Source: Nioella sediminis
Lineage (GTDB): Bacteria; Pseudomonadota; Alphaproteobacteria; Rhodobacterales; Rhodobacteraceae
Assembly: GCF_001879695.1 (NCBI RefSeq)
Contig: NZ_MNBL01000054.1
Location: forward strand, 18,696 to 82,695
Direction: 5' to 3'
DNA: 64,000 nucleotides
Shown: positions 1 to 9,079 of the stretch, piece by piece
Layout: the number at the start of each line of letters is the position of its first letter
Position numbering within the stretch: position 1 is the stretch's first letter
Translations under genes and position numbers: made by a program
Notes under the pieces: generated by a model
Databases searched by the model: none
What the model was told of the DNA's origin: nothing
What the model saw: the letters and a program-made list of their open reading frames with translations, nothing else

Positions 1-838
1 CAACCTTGAGGTCAAGGCCGGTCTGGGTCAGCGCCGCGTCGCTGGATTTCGAGCAGAGCGTATTGGCCTCTCGATTGAACTCCTGCATCAGGAAATCGAA
101 CCGCCGCCCGACCGGGCCGTCAGCCGTCAGCAGGGCCTTTGCAGCGGGGATATGGGCATTGGCCAGCCGGTCAATCTCTTCGGTCACATCCGACTTGACC
201 GCCTGAAGGGCGAGTTCCTGCGCCAGCCGGTCGGGGTCCATACCGTCAGCGGTGTTCAGGATCTTTAGCAAGTTTTCCGCCAACCGGTCCGCTGCCGTGC
301 CTTTTCGGGCTTCGGCCTGCGCGGCGGCCTGTGCAACCAGCGGATCCATGGCGTCGATCTGGTCGCTGAGGGTCTGGCGCAAAGCCGCCCCTTCTTCGGC
401 GCGGGAGGCCAGGAAGGACGCCAGCAAGTCGTCGAACTCCGCCAGCAGGGTTTCGTCTGATGGAAAACTCTCCTCCGCCGCGCCATTGGACATGACACCG
501 GGCAAGGTGAGTATACGGGCGGGATCGACGGGGCCGACGGGCAGGCCCTGCGCCTCGGCGCTGCGCTGCACATGGGCGAGAGCCGATAGAGAGGCCAGCA
601 AAGCCGCTTCATCTATGGAGGCCGCCGCGCCGCTGTCTTCCTTGCTGATCCGCAGATTCAGCGTCACCGATCCGCGCGCGATGGCTTTCTTCAACCGCTC
701 CCGCAGCATGATATCGAGCCGCCCCAGCCGATCCGGCAGGCGCAGCCGCATATCCAGCCCCCGGCCATTGACGCTGCGCAATTCCCAACTGCGCAGAACG
801 CCATCGGAGGCCACATCGCGGGCGGCATATCCCGTCAT
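1..838 (-). CDS. yicC: YicC family endoribonuclease-like protein, 3' end cut by window edge
   Basis: The frame runs from an ATG at 838 leftward off the window, giving 279 visible residues. The product begins MTGYAARD, very close to the MTGFA start typical of YicC. It continues with an R-x-VNGRGLD-R segment and, near the visible end, RRFDFLMQEFNREANTL followed by LDLKV, the conserved C-terminal YicC-like block. Family proteins are about 290-295 residues, so only roughly the last 14 are missing. YicC proteins are stress-associated and E. coli YicC has been reported to be an endoribonuclease; the cellular role here is not shown by the sequence. A gmk gene often follows yicC, but the region to the left is not in the window. 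Identification is firm, function less so. Confidence 0.93.
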   Translation of the reverse strand, partial: MTGYAARDVASDGVLRSWELRSVNGRGLDMRLRLPDRLGRLDIMLRERLKKAIARGSVTLNLRISKEDSGAAASIDEAALLASLSALAHVQRSAEAQGLPVGPVDPARILTLPGVMSNGAAEESFPSDETLLAEFDDLLASFLASRAEEGAALRQTLSDQIDAMDPLVAQAAAQAEARKGTAADRLAENLLKILNTADGMDPDRLAQELALQAVKSDVTEEIDRLANAHIPAAKALLTADGPVGRRFDFLMQEFNREANTLCSKSSDAALTQTGLDLKV

Positions 839-994
839 CGAGTTAACCACTTAAGCTTTTCCCCCCTGCTCGTCGAATTGTTCGGATGTTATTAAGGGTT
901 GGGTAAGGATCTCCGGTTCAGCGTTAACACAAGTCAGGGTGCGACGCCAACGCCGGGCAGGGTCGCTTCGGGGGCGTGAGTGCAGGAGTGCAAG

Positions 995-1648
995 ATGAAA
1001 ACCTGTTCGGAACAGCCGCGAAACGTGGTGCCGCTTTGGCATCGCAAGGATCATCAGATGGGATCGGTTGTCAGCACCGTCATGACCCACTGGACCAGCC
1101 TGCGGCGCAATGGCGGGATTCCCCGGCGCGCCGATCTGGACCCGCAGGCACTGGCCCCGGCATTGCCCAATGCCTTCCTGCTGGAACGCCCGCGCCCCGA
1201 TGCGGTGCGGTTTCGGCTGGCCGGGCAGCATCTGCATCACACGATGGGGATGGATGTTCGGGGCATGCCCTTGCGGGCGTTCTTCGAAATCCCGGACCGT
1301 AAGCGATTGATGGAAAAGGTCTCTCAGGTCTTTTCCGACCCCGCTGTTCTGGATCTGGAGCTTGTGTCCGACGCGCAGGGCCGGGCGGTTCTGGAAGGCC
1401 GCATGTGCCTCATGCCGCTCACTGGACCGGAGGGGAAGATCAACCGCGCGCTAGGCGTTCTGGTCACCGACGGGCTGGTTGGCCTCCCGCCACGCCGCTT
1501 CCGCATTCGTCATCTGAGCCAGACACGTCTGGCCGGCGGCCCTGACAGCACGGGCGCGATCCCGAGCCAACCCGGTCAATCCGCCGAACCAGCCCGCCCG
1601 TTTCAGGAGCGCCCGGCCTTGCGGCTGGTCCAGGGTGGGCTGAGCTGA
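995..1648 (+). CDS. PAS domain protein (PAS_5 family)
   Basis: A protein of 217 residues with a PAS_5-like core. Residues about 25-60 carry the W-x2-LR-x2-G-x-PRR-x-DLDP opening typical of this alphaproteobacterial family, followed by a sensor segment (FRLAGQHLHHTMGMDVRGM) and an FFE-IPDR helix. The last 50 residues are low-complexity and Pro/Arg-rich. The ATG at 995 is chosen because AGGAG at 984-988 lies 6 bases upstream; a GTG at 980 would add five residues. No output domain is visible, so it may be a stand-alone sensor or adaptor. The gene is monocistronic, divergent from yicC and followed by a hairpin at 1708-1740. Ligand and partner are unknown. Confidence 0.8.
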   Translation: MKTCSEQPRNVVPLWHRKDHQMGSVVSTVMTHWTSLRRNGGIPRRADLDPQALAPALPNAFLLERPRPDAVRFRLAGQHLHHTMGMDVRGMPLRAFFEIPDRKRLMEKVSQVFSDPAVLDLELVSDAQGRAVLEGRMCLMPLTGPEGKINRALGVLVTDGLVGLPPRRFRIRHLSQTRLAGGPDSTGAIPSQPGQSAEPARPFQERPALRLVQGGLS

Positions 1649-1707
1649 GCCAATACCAGGTTCGTTAACCTCGATCCGAGCCAGCTCCAGGTGACATGGT
1701 TAACGAC

Positions 1708-1740
1708 AACGCCCCGGAACCGATCAGGCTCCGGGGCGTT
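1708..1740. terminator. Probable bidirectional hairpin terminator between convergent genes
   Basis: A perfect 11-bp inverted repeat (1708-1718 with 1730-1740; arms AACGCCCCGGA and TCCGGGGCGTT) encloses an 11-base loop. It lies between the end of the PAS gene and the end of the convergent DAHP synthase gene. T-tracts on both sides are weak, so termination efficiency is uncertain. Confidence 0.55.
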
Positions 1741-1763
1741 TCAATTCAGGCGTTAACCTTGTC

Positions 1764-3134
1764 TCAACCCGCCGCTGCGGCTGCCTTGCGGCCATCGCGG
1801 CTCAGTTCCTCGGCGACAAGGAAGGCCAGTTCCAGCGATTGCGAGGCGTTGAGACGCGGATCGCAGGCGGTGTGGTAGCGGTCGGACAGATCTTCGTCCG
1901 TCACCGCCCGCACACCGCCGGTGCATTCGGTCACGTCCTTGCCAGTCATCTCGAAATGTACGCCGCCCGGAACGGTGCCCTCGGCGCGGTGGATCGCGAA
2001 GAACTCCTGCACCTCGCGCAGCACCGAATCGAAGGGCCGGGTCTTGTAGCCAGAGGCCGCCTTGATCGTGTTGCCGTGCATCGGGTCGCAGGACCAGACC
2101 ACATTCGCGCCCTCGGACTGAACCGTCTTGATCAGGCGCGGCAAGTGATCACCCACATTGCCCGCGCCGAACCGCGCAATCAGGGTCAGGCGACCGGCCT
2201 CGTTCTTGGGGTTCAGCTTGGCCATAAGAACCTTGAGGTCGTCCTCGGTCGTGGTGGGGCCGCATTTCAGGCCAATGGGGTTTTGCACGCCGCTGGCAAA
2301 TTCCACATGCGCGCCTTCGGGCTGGCGGGTGCGGTCCCCGATCCAGATCATGTGACCCGACCCCGCGACCGGCAGGCCAGAGGTCGAATCGATCCGGCAC
2401 AGCGCCTCTTCGTATTCCAGCAGCAGCGCCTCGTGGCTGGTGTAGAAATCCACCGTGCCAAGCTGATGCGCGGTTTCGGAATTCAGACCGGCGGCGGTCA
2501 TGAAGTCGAGCGCATCGGAAATCCGGTTCGCCATATCCCGATACCGGTCCGCGTCATCGGCATCGGTAAAACCGAGCGTCCAGCTATGCACCCGGTGGAT
2601 ATCCGCAAACCCGCCCTGGCTGAATGCGCGCAGCAGGTTCAGCGTGGCGGCTGCCTGCGTATAGGCCTGCAGCATCTTCTGCGGGTTCGGCAGGCGGGCG
2701 GCTTCGGTGAAGTCCAGCTCGTTGATAATGTCACCGCGGTAGGAGGGCAGCTCCACCCCATCCTTGACCTCGGTCGGCGCGGAACGGGGCTTGGCGAACT
2801 GGCCTGCCATGCGGCCCACCTTGACCACGGGCACCTTGGCGCCGAAGGTCAGCACCACGGCCATCTGCAGCATGACCTTGTAGGTGTCGCGGATGGAATC
2901 AGCGGAAAATTCGGCAAAGCTTTCGGCACAATCGCCACCTTGCAGCAGAAACGCCTCGCCGCGCGACACGGCGGCCAACTGACTGCGCAGTTTGCGGGCC
3001 TCACCGGCAAAGACAAGCGGCGGATAGCTGGCAAGCTGAGCCTCGACCGCTGCCAATGCTTCCGCATCGGGATAGTCGGGCATCTGAATCCGCGGCTTCG
3101 CGCGCCAATCCGATTTCGTCCATGCCTGTGCCAT
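1764..3134 (-). CDS. aroG: Class II (plant-type) 3-deoxy-7-phosphoheptulonate synthase
   Basis: This 456-residue cytosolic enzyme condenses phosphoenolpyruvate with erythrose 4-phosphate, the first committed step of the shikimate pathway. Class II membership is clear from length and motifs: GGDCAESF (Cys69, a metal ligand), [14 protein letters not shown], a CDPMHGNT block with the metal-binding His, [12 protein letters not shown] with the Glu ligand, and ACDPRLN with the Asp ligand. The start [10 protein letters not shown] is preceded by AGGAG with 7-base spacing (3142-3146). The gene stands alone; aroB and aroK are elsewhere in the window at 37.7-39.4 kb. The promoter is probably at 3165-3192. 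The symbol follows the mycobacterial type II enzyme; other names are used for this family. Confidence 0.97.
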   Translation of the reverse strand: MAQAWTKSDWRAKPRIQMPDYPDAEALAAVEAQLASYPPLVFAGEARKLRSQLAAVSRGEAFLLQGGDCAESFAEFSADSIRDTYKVMLQMAVVLTFGAKVPVVKVGRMAGQFAKPRSAPTEVKDGVELPSYRGDIINELDFTEAARLPNPQKMLQAYTQAAATLNLLRAFSQGGFADIHRVHSWTLGFTDADDADRYRDMANRISDALDFMTAAGLNSETAHQLGTVDFYTSHEALLLEYEEALCRIDSTSGLPVAGSGHMIWIGDRTRQPEGAHVEFASGVQNPIGLKCGPTTTEDDLKVLMAKLNPKNEAGRLTLIARFGAGNVGDHLPRLIKTVQSEGANVVWSCDPMHGNTIKAASGYKTRPFDSVLREVQEFFAIHRAEGTVPGGVHFEMTGKDVTECTGGVRAVTDEDLSDRYHTACDPRLNASQSLELAFLVAEELSRDGRKAAAAAG

Positions 3135-3164
3135 AACGCAACTCCTGTCAGTGTCAGACCTTGC

Positions 3165-3192
3165 TTATAGGGCGGAGAAAAGCGGGGGCCAA
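3165..3192 (-). promoter_or_regulatory. Probable promoter of the DAHP synthase gene
   Basis: On the minus strand a TTGGCC element (3192-3187) is separated by 17 bases from TATAAG (3170-3165), matching the housekeeping -35/-10 pattern at 4 and 5 of 6 positions. It ends about 30 bases before the ATG at 3134. The same intergenic space must hold the promoter of the divergent regulator gene. Confidence 0.5.
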
Positions 3193-3292
3193 TGCGAAAT
3201 TCATCCCCTCGGGGGATTGCGAAACGCAAAAAATGGTGGTTTCGCTAGAAAAAGCGGCAAAACCAATCCGGCCGCAAAGGAGAAATAGCGCA

Positions 3293-4282
3293 ATGGTCAC
3301 TCTGCTTCATGGCGTCCCCCGCCAACCCCGGCGCTTTATCTTCGTTTTGCTCGATCAATTCACCCTGCTCAGCTTCGCCGGGGCGGTCGATACGTTGCGG
3401 ATCGCCAACCGGCTTGGGGGGGCTGACCTGTACAAGATCCTCTATGCAGGCGAAGAAGGCGACGAAGTGCAATGCAGTTCCTATGCGCGGATCAAGCTGC
3501 ATATGAATTTCGAAGAGCTCAACCGCGAGGACACGATTGTCATCTGCGGTGGCATCGACGTGCAGAAGGCCACCACCAAGAAGCTGATCAACTGGCTGCG
3601 CCGCGAGGCCCGGCGCGGGGTGACCATCGCAGCGCTTTGCACCGGGGCCTATGCCATGGGCAAGGCCGGGCTGCTCGATGGCAAGCGCGCAACGATCCAC
3701 TGGGAAAACCAGGACAGCTTTTCCGAGGAATTCGAAGAGGTGAAGCTGACCAAATCGGTCTTCGTGATTGATGGCAACCGGATGACCACGGCGGGCGGGA
3801 CGGCCTCGATCGACCTTATGCTGACGATCGTGGCCAATGACCATGGCGAGGAATTGGCCAGCCAGATCGCCGACCAGCAGATCTACACCTCGATCCGCAC
3901 CGACCAGGACTCGCAGCGCTTGTCGATTCCGACCCGGATCGGCGTGCGACATCCCAAACTGAGCCAGGTCATCCGGATGATGGAACAGAATCTGGAGGAA
4001 CCAATCAGCCCGTCAACGCTGGCCCACGAGGTCGGCATGTCGACGCGGCAGTTGGAACGGCTGTTCCGCCGGTATCTGAACCGCAGCCCCAAGCGCTATT
4101 ACATGGAACTGCGTCTGCAGAAGGCGCGCAACCTGCTGATGCAGACGGATATGAGCGTGATCAACGTGGCACTGTCCTGCGGCTTTGCCTCGCCCTCGCA
4201 TTTCTCCAAATGCTACCGGGCGCATTACGACACCACCCCCTACCGCGAACGCGGGGCGCAATCGACGCGGGTGAAGGACTGA
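3293..4282 (+). CDS. GlxA family transcriptional regulator (DJ-1/PfpI-like domain plus AraC HTH)
   Basis: A protein of 329 residues. The first about 180 residues are a DJ-1/PfpI-like sensor fold: FIFVLLDQFTLLSFAGAVD opens it, VICGGIDVQ marks the glycine turn, and ALCTGAY retains a cysteine at the nucleophile-elbow position. The C-terminal 100 residues form an AraC-type double helix-turn-helix, with LAHEVGMSTRQLERLFRRY and a conserved C-terminal FASPSHFSKCYRAHY block. Overall it resembles the GbdR/CdhR/ArgR group, which sense quaternary amines, carnitine products or arginine; the ligand cannot be read from sequence. The start at 3293 is preferred because AAGGAG lies at 3277-3282; upstream in-frame codons would add up to 44 non-conserved residues. 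It is divergent from the DAHP synthase gene, with no evident target nearby. Confidence 0.88.
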   Translation: MVTLLHGVPRQPRRFIFVLLDQFTLLSFAGAVDTLRIANRLGGADLYKILYAGEEGDEVQCSSYARIKLHMNFEELNREDTIVICGGIDVQKATTKKLINWLRREARRGVTIAALCTGAYAMGKAGLLDGKRATIHWENQDSFSEEFEEVKLTKSVFVIDGNRMTTAGGTASIDLMLTIVANDHGEELASQIADQQIYTSIRTDQDSQRLSIPTRIGVRHPKLSQVIRMMEQNLEEPISPSTLAHEVGMSTRQLERLFRRYLNRSPKRYYMELRLQKARNLLMQTDMSVINVALSCGFASPSHFSKCYRAHYDTTPYRERGAQSTRVKD

Positions 4283-4286
4283 TCGC

Positions 4287-4553
4287 TCAGCCCTGCCCGA
4301 TCCGTCCGGCACGCCCGCCCCTGCGTTTTGCAGCGGGGGGATTGGCCAACCCCAGTTCAAGGACTGCCGTCATCGGATGATCCGGCGCATCGGTCCGGTA
4401 GCGGTCCAGCAGCGCCCGGATATGCGGCAGCGGGTCGGGGTCCGCGAGGCTCAGCGCCCAATCCATGAAGATCGAACGGCATTCGCCATCGGTGATTCCC
4501 TCGATCCGGTAGGCTTCCCGGATCAGGTTCTTGGGGTCGCTTGCGTCTTTCAT
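4287..4553 (-). CDS. Small conserved-type protein of unknown function, co-transcribed with glnE
   Basis: An 88-residue product. Its start codon overlaps the stop codon of glnE (position 4553), so the two are translationally coupled. It begins MKDASDPKNLIREAYRIEGI, contains acidic and aromatic residues (CRSIFMDWALSL) and ends in a basic tail (AKRRGGRAGRIGQG). It has no signal peptide or membrane segment and is probably a soluble helical protein. Its coupling to glnE, and codon usage like its neighbours, argue that it is real. I do not recognise a characterised family. A role linked to nitrogen control is only a guess from position. Confidence 0.7.
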   Translation of the reverse strand: MKDASDPKNLIREAYRIEGITDGECRSIFMDWALSLADPDPLPHIRALLDRYRTDAPDHPMTAVLELGLANPPAAKRRGGRAGRIGQG

Positions 4554-7348
4554 CAGGTTTCCTCACTGGATGGCGGATGTGCCAGCGCCGTGTTGATGAT
4601 AGCCTCACAACGGGTACGCAGGCTCTCGGCTTTCGCGGCCAATTCAGCGCCATCTGCGACACCGGCTTCGCGGGCGATGAAGCTGCGCCCGCCCGATCCG
4701 ATCTCGTCCAGATCGAGGCGCCGGTCGGTCAAGAGCCGGGTCGCGTGATTCAGGCGGCCATAGAGGTGATGGGCCGCGGCAAGGGTGCGGGCGTCATCCG
4801 CACTGATCCAGCCGATGGACACACCGGCCTCCAACTGGCCTTCCACGTCACGGGCGGGCACACCGGCAATCAGCGCGGCGGTTTCTGCCAGCAGTTCCAC
4901 GTCCTTCATCCGTCCGGGGCCTTCCTTGGCATCCAGCCCCTCGCCCACACGCCCCGCTGCCGCCAGCCGGTCGCGCATGTCCTGTGCATCCGCGACGATC
5001 TTCACCGGATCGCGGGGCGTGGTCAGAACCTCCATCCGGATCGCCTCAATATCGGCGCAGAGGCTGGCATCGCCTGCCACGGGCCGCGCGCGGGTCAGCG
5101 CCAGATGTTCCCAGGTCCAGGCCTCTGTCATCTGGTAGTGCCGGAAGCCTTCCAGCGCCGTTGCCACCGGCCCCTGACGGCCAGAGGGGCGCAACCGCAT
5201 ATCCACGTCATAGAGCTTGCCCTCACCCGTCGGCGCGGTCAGGGCGGTGATCAGAGTCTTCGTCGCCTTGGCGAACCAGCCGCGCGGGTCCAGTGGGCGG
5301 CGGCCCTCGGTAAACTCGACCCCGCCGGGATCGTAGATCACCAGAAGGTCGAGGTCAGACCCCGCCGTCAGCCGCCCCGCGCCAAGGCTGCCCATGGCCA
5401 CAACCGCGCCACCGCGCCCCGGTGCGGGACCATGACGGCGCGCGACCTCGTCACAGACACGCGGCCAGAGCGCCCGCAGGATCACCTGCGCCAGCATGGA
5501 ATACTCAGCGCCTGCTTCCTCGGCATGGATCAGCCCGCGCAGATGATGCACGCCAACGCGGAAATGCCATTCCTTCAGCCAGCGGCGGGCAGTGTTCAGG
5601 ACCCCTTCATAGTCCAGCCCCTCAAGCTGCGCCTCCAGATGCGCAGAGAGGGTGTCCCGATCCGGCCAGCCCGCAAAGAAATCGCCGCCGATCACCGCGT
5701 CCAGCACCCCGGAATTGCGCGACAGGTAGCGCGACAGGCCCGGCGCGGTGCCGCAGATATCCACGATCAGATCGACAAGCGGCGGGTTGGCCTCGAACAG
5801 CGAGAAGAGCTGCACCCCGGCAGGCAGGCCCCTGAGGAACCCGTCAAAGTTGCCAAGCGCCTCTTCGGGTCGCGGGGTGGCCGCGAAGCGCGCCAGAAGA
5901 TCGGGTTTGAGCCGCGCAAAAATCGCCTGGCCACGGGCAGAGCGGAGCGCAGGGTAGCCGGGCCAGCGGGCAACGATCTCTTCGGCGGTTTCCGACAGGT
6001 CGGGCAGATCGGTTTCGGTCTTCTCGGGCTTGAAAAAGGGCTCGCACAGCCGGTCGACCTCGGCCAGACGGTCGCGCAGCATTGTGCGAAGGGCTGCTGT
6101 ATCGCCCTCGCCACAGAACCGTGCCAGCCTGTCGAACCCTTCGTCCGAGTTGGGCAGCAAATGGGTTTGCGCATCATTGACCATCTGAACGCGATGCTCG
6201 ATTTCCCGGTGCAGCCGGTAATGCCGGGTCAGCCGGTCGCGCACATCCGCCTCGATCCAGCCTTTTTCCGCCAAGGCAGCCAAGGCTGGAACCGTGCCAC
6301 GACAGCGCAAATCCGGGTCGCGCCCGCCCGAGACGATCTGGCGGGTCTGGGCAAAGAACTCTATCTCTCGGATGCCCCCCGCACCGAGCTTCATATTATG
6401 ACCTTCCAGCGTGATCGGCCCGTGCAACCCCTTGTGACGGCGGATCTTCTCGCGCATCTCGTGGGTGTCCTGAATGGCGGCAAAATCCAGATGCTTGCGC
6501 CAGACGAACGGGGTGAGGGTGTTCAGAAACCGCTCCCCCGCCGCGATATCGCCCGCACAGGGCCGCGCCTTGATATAGGCCGCGCGCTCCCAGTTTCGCC
6601 CCTCGGCCTCGTAATAGCGTTCGGCGGCCGCCATAGAGATGCAGACCGGCGTGACCGAGGCATCGGGGCGCAACCGCAGATCGGTGCGGAAGACATAGCC
6701 ATCGCGGGTCACATCGGCGAGGGCCGCCGTCATGCGGCGGGTCACCTTGATGAAGCTCGCCCGTGCCTCCATCTCGTCGCCCGGCTCAAACCGGGTTTCG
6801 TCAAACAGCACGATGAGGTCGATGTCGGAGGAATAGTTCAGCTCGCCCGCGCCCATCTTGCCCATGGCCAGCGCCACCATCCCCGCGCCGGTTTCCGCGT
6901 CTTCCTCGGTCATGCCGGGGATTTTGCCGCGTTTGGCCTCCGCCGCCACCAATCGACGGATCGCAACATCGACGGCGGCATCCGCGAAATCGGTCAGCAA
7001 GCCCGTCACCTGTTCTAGAGGCCAAACGCCCCCCAGATCGGCCAGTGCTGCATAAATCGCCACGCGGCGTTTCAGGCGCCGCAATTCCGGGGCCAGATCG
7101 CTCAGGGCAACCGCGCCGGTTTCCAGCAGCAGCCCCCGGCGCACTTCGTCAGGGTCTTGCGTCAGCGCCTCGGCCAGCCAGTCCTTTTCCTTGCCGATAA
7201 GGCTCAGCAGGTAAGGGCTGCACCCGCCGGTGCCTTCGATCAGCGGGCGCAGCTCCGGGGCCATATCGGGCAGATGCGCCAGCGCGTCGGCACCGCGATC
7301 GGGATCGAAGGGAATGGGATGGCGGGTCAGTCGGGATGCAAAGCTCAT
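4553..7348 (-). CDS. glnE: Bifunctional glutamine synthetase adenylyltransferase / adenylyl-removing enzyme
   Basis: A 931-residue enzyme, close to the 946 of E. coli GlnE. It adenylylates and deadenylylates glutamine synthetase in response to PII, setting nitrogen assimilation. Both nucleotidyltransferase domains are present: the N-terminal deadenylylase has GELNYSSDIDLIVLFDE, and the C-terminal adenylylase has MGSLGAGRLTAGSDLDLLVI. Each has its metal-binding D-x-D. The ATG at 7348 (MSFASRLTRHP) is chosen; the longer frame to 7525 would overlap the divergent ybaK-like gene and has no family similarity. The 88-residue gene at 4287 overlaps its stop codon. Confidence 0.96.
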   Translation of the reverse strand: MSFASRLTRHPIPFDPDRGADALAHLPDMAPELRPLIEGTGGCSPYLLSLIGKEKDWLAEALTQDPDEVRRGLLLETGAVALSDLAPELRRLKRRVAIYAALADLGGVWPLEQVTGLLTDFADAAVDVAIRRLVAAEAKRGKIPGMTEEDAETGAGMVALAMGKMGAGELNYSSDIDLIVLFDETRFEPGDEMEARASFIKVTRRMTAALADVTRDGYVFRTDLRLRPDASVTPVCISMAAAERYYEAEGRNWERAAYIKARPCAGDIAAGERFLNTLTPFVWRKHLDFAAIQDTHEMREKIRRHKGLHGPITLEGHNMKLGAGGIREIEFFAQTRQIVSGGRDPDLRCRGTVPALAALAEKGWIEADVRDRLTRHYRLHREIEHRVQMVNDAQTHLLPNSDEGFDRLARFCGEGDTAALRTMLRDRLAEVDRLCEPFFKPEKTETDLPDLSETAEEIVARWPGYPALRSARGQAIFARLKPDLLARFAATPRPEEALGNFDGFLRGLPAGVQLFSLFEANPPLVDLIVDICGTAPGLSRYLSRNSGVLDAVIGGDFFAGWPDRDTLSAHLEAQLEGLDYEGVLNTARRWLKEWHFRVGVHHLRGLIHAEEAGAEYSMLAQVILRALWPRVCDEVARRHGPAPGRGGAVVAMGSLGAGRLTAGSDLDLLVIYDPGGVEFTEGRRPLDPRGWFAKATKTLITALTAPTGEGKLYDVDMRLRPSGRQGPVATALEGFRHYQMTEAWTWEHLALTRARPVAGDASLCADIEAIRMEVLTTPRDPVKIVADAQDMRDRLAAAGRVGEGLDAKEGPGRMKDVELLAETAALIAGVPARDVEGQLEAGVSIGWISADDARTLAAAHHLYGRLNHATRLLTDRRLDLDEIGSGGRSFIAREAGVADGAELAAKAESLRTRCEAIINTALAHPPSSEET

Positions 7349-7442
7349 GGCTTCCGTGATGGCGGGCGGCTTCGGTTTCGTCAATTGCTTGCACGTCGCA
7401 GGGGGACCGGGCAACAAGGGGTCGGAAAACGGAGTGAAGAAT

Positions 7443-7913
7443 ATGAGCAAGAGCCTCAAGCGCGTGATCAGGGCATTGCAAGAGGCCGGCCTGCCCGCCG
7501 ATGTGATGGAAATGGATGGCAGCACCAGAACGGCGGTTGAGGCGGCAGATCAGGCGGGCTGCGAGATCGACCAGATCTGCAAATCGGTGATTTTCCGGGG
7601 CGACGACAGCGGCGCGGCGCTGCTCTTCATCACGGCGGGCGGCAATCAGGTGGATGCGGCCAAGGCCAGCGATTTGGCGGGGGAGCCACTGGGCAAAGCG
7701 GATGCGGCCTTGATCCGGACGCAGACGGGGTTTGCCATTGGGGGCGTTTCGCCCGTGGGGCACCTGAACCCGATCCGCGCCTGGTTCGATCCGCGTCTCT
7801 CTGCCTTTGACAAGGTCTATGCGGCGGCAGGCACCCCGCGCCATATCGTGCCGGTCGCACCGGAGGACCTGCTGCGCCTGACAGGGGCGGTCCCCGCCGA
7901 TTTCACCGCCTAG
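7443..7913 (+). CDS. YbaK/EbsC family aminoacyl-tRNA deacylase
   Basis: A 156-residue protein of the YbaK/ProX/EbsC fold. Visible family features are the invariant lysine in CKSVIF (around residue 41), an LFITAGGNQVD strand, and the glycine-rich GFAIGGVSPVGH block that lines the active site. Members hydrolyse mischarged aminoacyl-tRNAs such as Cys-tRNA-Pro or Ala-tRNA-Pro. Which substrate applies here is unknown. The start at 7443 has GGAG at 7431-7434, 8 bases upstream. It is divergent from glnE, and its stop codon overlaps the stop codon of the convergent lpxB. A tRNA-Pro gene lies far off at 34.2 kb, so there is no operon link. Confidence 0.9.
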   Translation: MSKSLKRVIRALQEAGLPADVMEMDGSTRTAVEAADQAGCEIDQICKSVIFRGDDSGAALLFITAGGNQVDAAKASDLAGEPLGKADAALIRTQTGFAIGGVSPVGHLNPIRAWFDPRLSAFDKVYAAAGTPRHIVPVAPEDLLRLTGAVPADFTA

Positions 7914-9079
7914 AGATGCGCCAGAACCGAACGGGCCGCGCGGAGGCCCGGTGCCTCGCCCCCTGCCCCGATGCGGTCCATGGTCAGGGCCATTGCCTCG
8001 ATCTGCGCCGCGCGCGTGCCTGTGTCGGTCAACAGCTTTTCCAGAGCCGGAACGATCAGGTCAGGACGGCAGTCCGGTGACAGGAAGTCGGGCACATGGC
8101 GGGTGTCGGACACCAGATTGACAAGTGTCACCGTGTCGATCAGCGCTGCCCGCTTCATCAGGAAAAACGACAGCCGGTTCATGTCATAGGCCACGACCAT
8201 CGGCGTCGCATTGGCGGCCAGTTCCAGCGACACGGTGCCAGAGGCCGCAAGCGCCACGTCGGCGGCGCGGAAGGCCGCGCGCTTGTCGGAGGCGTAGCTG
8301 TCGGGGGCGTCGCTCGGGTCCAGCAGGATCGGCCTGATGGGCCAGCTTTCAAGGGCGTCCCGCAAGGCCGGTGCCACATGGGCCACCGTCGGCACTACGG
8401 CCTGCACCCCCGGCACACGCGCGGAAAGCTGCGCCAGAACCTCGCCAAAGACCGGGGCCAGCCGCGCCACTTCGCTGCGCCGCGAACCGGGCAGCATCAG
8501 CAGCAAGGGCGCGTCGGGGGCAATGTCATACCGGGCGCGGAAGGCGGCGGCCTCGGCCTCGGTCGCCACCGGTTCGTTCACCACCGGATGGCCGACGAAA
8601 TCGCAGGTCATGCCTGCGGCCTCCATATAGGGCGGCTCGAAGGGCAGCAGGGCCAGTACGTGATCCACATGCCGCGCCATTTTGGCCGCGCGACCGGGAC
8701 GCCAGGCCCAGACAGAGGGCGCGACGTAATGCATGGTGCGGATAAGCGGTGCGGTTTCTCGCACCTGCCGGGCCACGCGAAGGCAGAAATCGGGGCTGTC
8801 GATGGTGATCAGCGCATCGGGGTTCAGCGCCACGACCGCTTCTGCCGCCTGACGTTTCAACGCAAAGAGATGGCGCAGCTTGGGCAGCACCTCTGCAATG
8901 CCCATGACCGCCAGTTCCTCCATCGGGAACAGGCTATCGAGCCCTTCGGCCTGCATCAGCGGCCCGCCAACCCCGTGAAAAATCACATCCGGATGAAGCT
9001 CCTTGACCCCCCGCATCAGTGCGGCCCCAAGCCTGTCGCCGGACGACTCTCCCGCAATCAGGAAGAGCGTCAGGGTCAT
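7910..9079 (-). CDS. lpxB: Lipid-A-disaccharide synthase
   Basis: A 389-residue inner-membrane-associated GT19 glycosyltransferase that joins lipid X and UDP-2,3-diacylglucosamine into the lipid A disaccharide. Typical features are LIAGESSGDRLGA at the N-terminus, FHGVGGPLMQAEG, a YVAPSVWAWRPGR block and FVGHPVVNE. The C-terminal half has LLMLPGSRRSEV for UDP-sugar binding, then an ALAASGTVSLELA block. The start at 9079 forms an ATGA overlap with the lpxI stop, indicating translational coupling; a codon at 9091 would add four residues. It is the last gene of the long envelope operon. Confidence 0.97.
   Translation of the reverse strand: MTLTLFLIAGESSGDRLGAALMRGVKELHPDVIFHGVGGPLMQAEGLDSLFPMEELAVMGIAEVLPKLRHLFALKRQAAEAVVALNPDALITIDSPDFCLRVARQVRETAPLIRTMHYVAPSVWAWRPGRAAKMARHVDHVLALLPFEPPYMEAAGMTCDFVGHPVVNEPVATEAEAAAFRARYDIAPDAPLLLMLPGSRRSEVARLAPVFGEVLAQLSARVPGVQAVVPTVAHVAPALRDALESWPIRPILLDPSDAPDSYASDKRAAFRAADVALAASGTVSLELAANATPMVVAYDMNRLSFFLMKRAALIDTVTLVNLVSDTRHVPDFLSPDCRPDLIVPALEKLLTDTGTRAAQIEAMALTMDRIGAGGEAPGLRAARSVLAHL

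Noticed and set aside
4541..7018. Plus-strand open frame of 825 residues opposite glnE
   Set aside because: Shadow of glnE; composition is Arg/His/Gln-rich and no motif is present.
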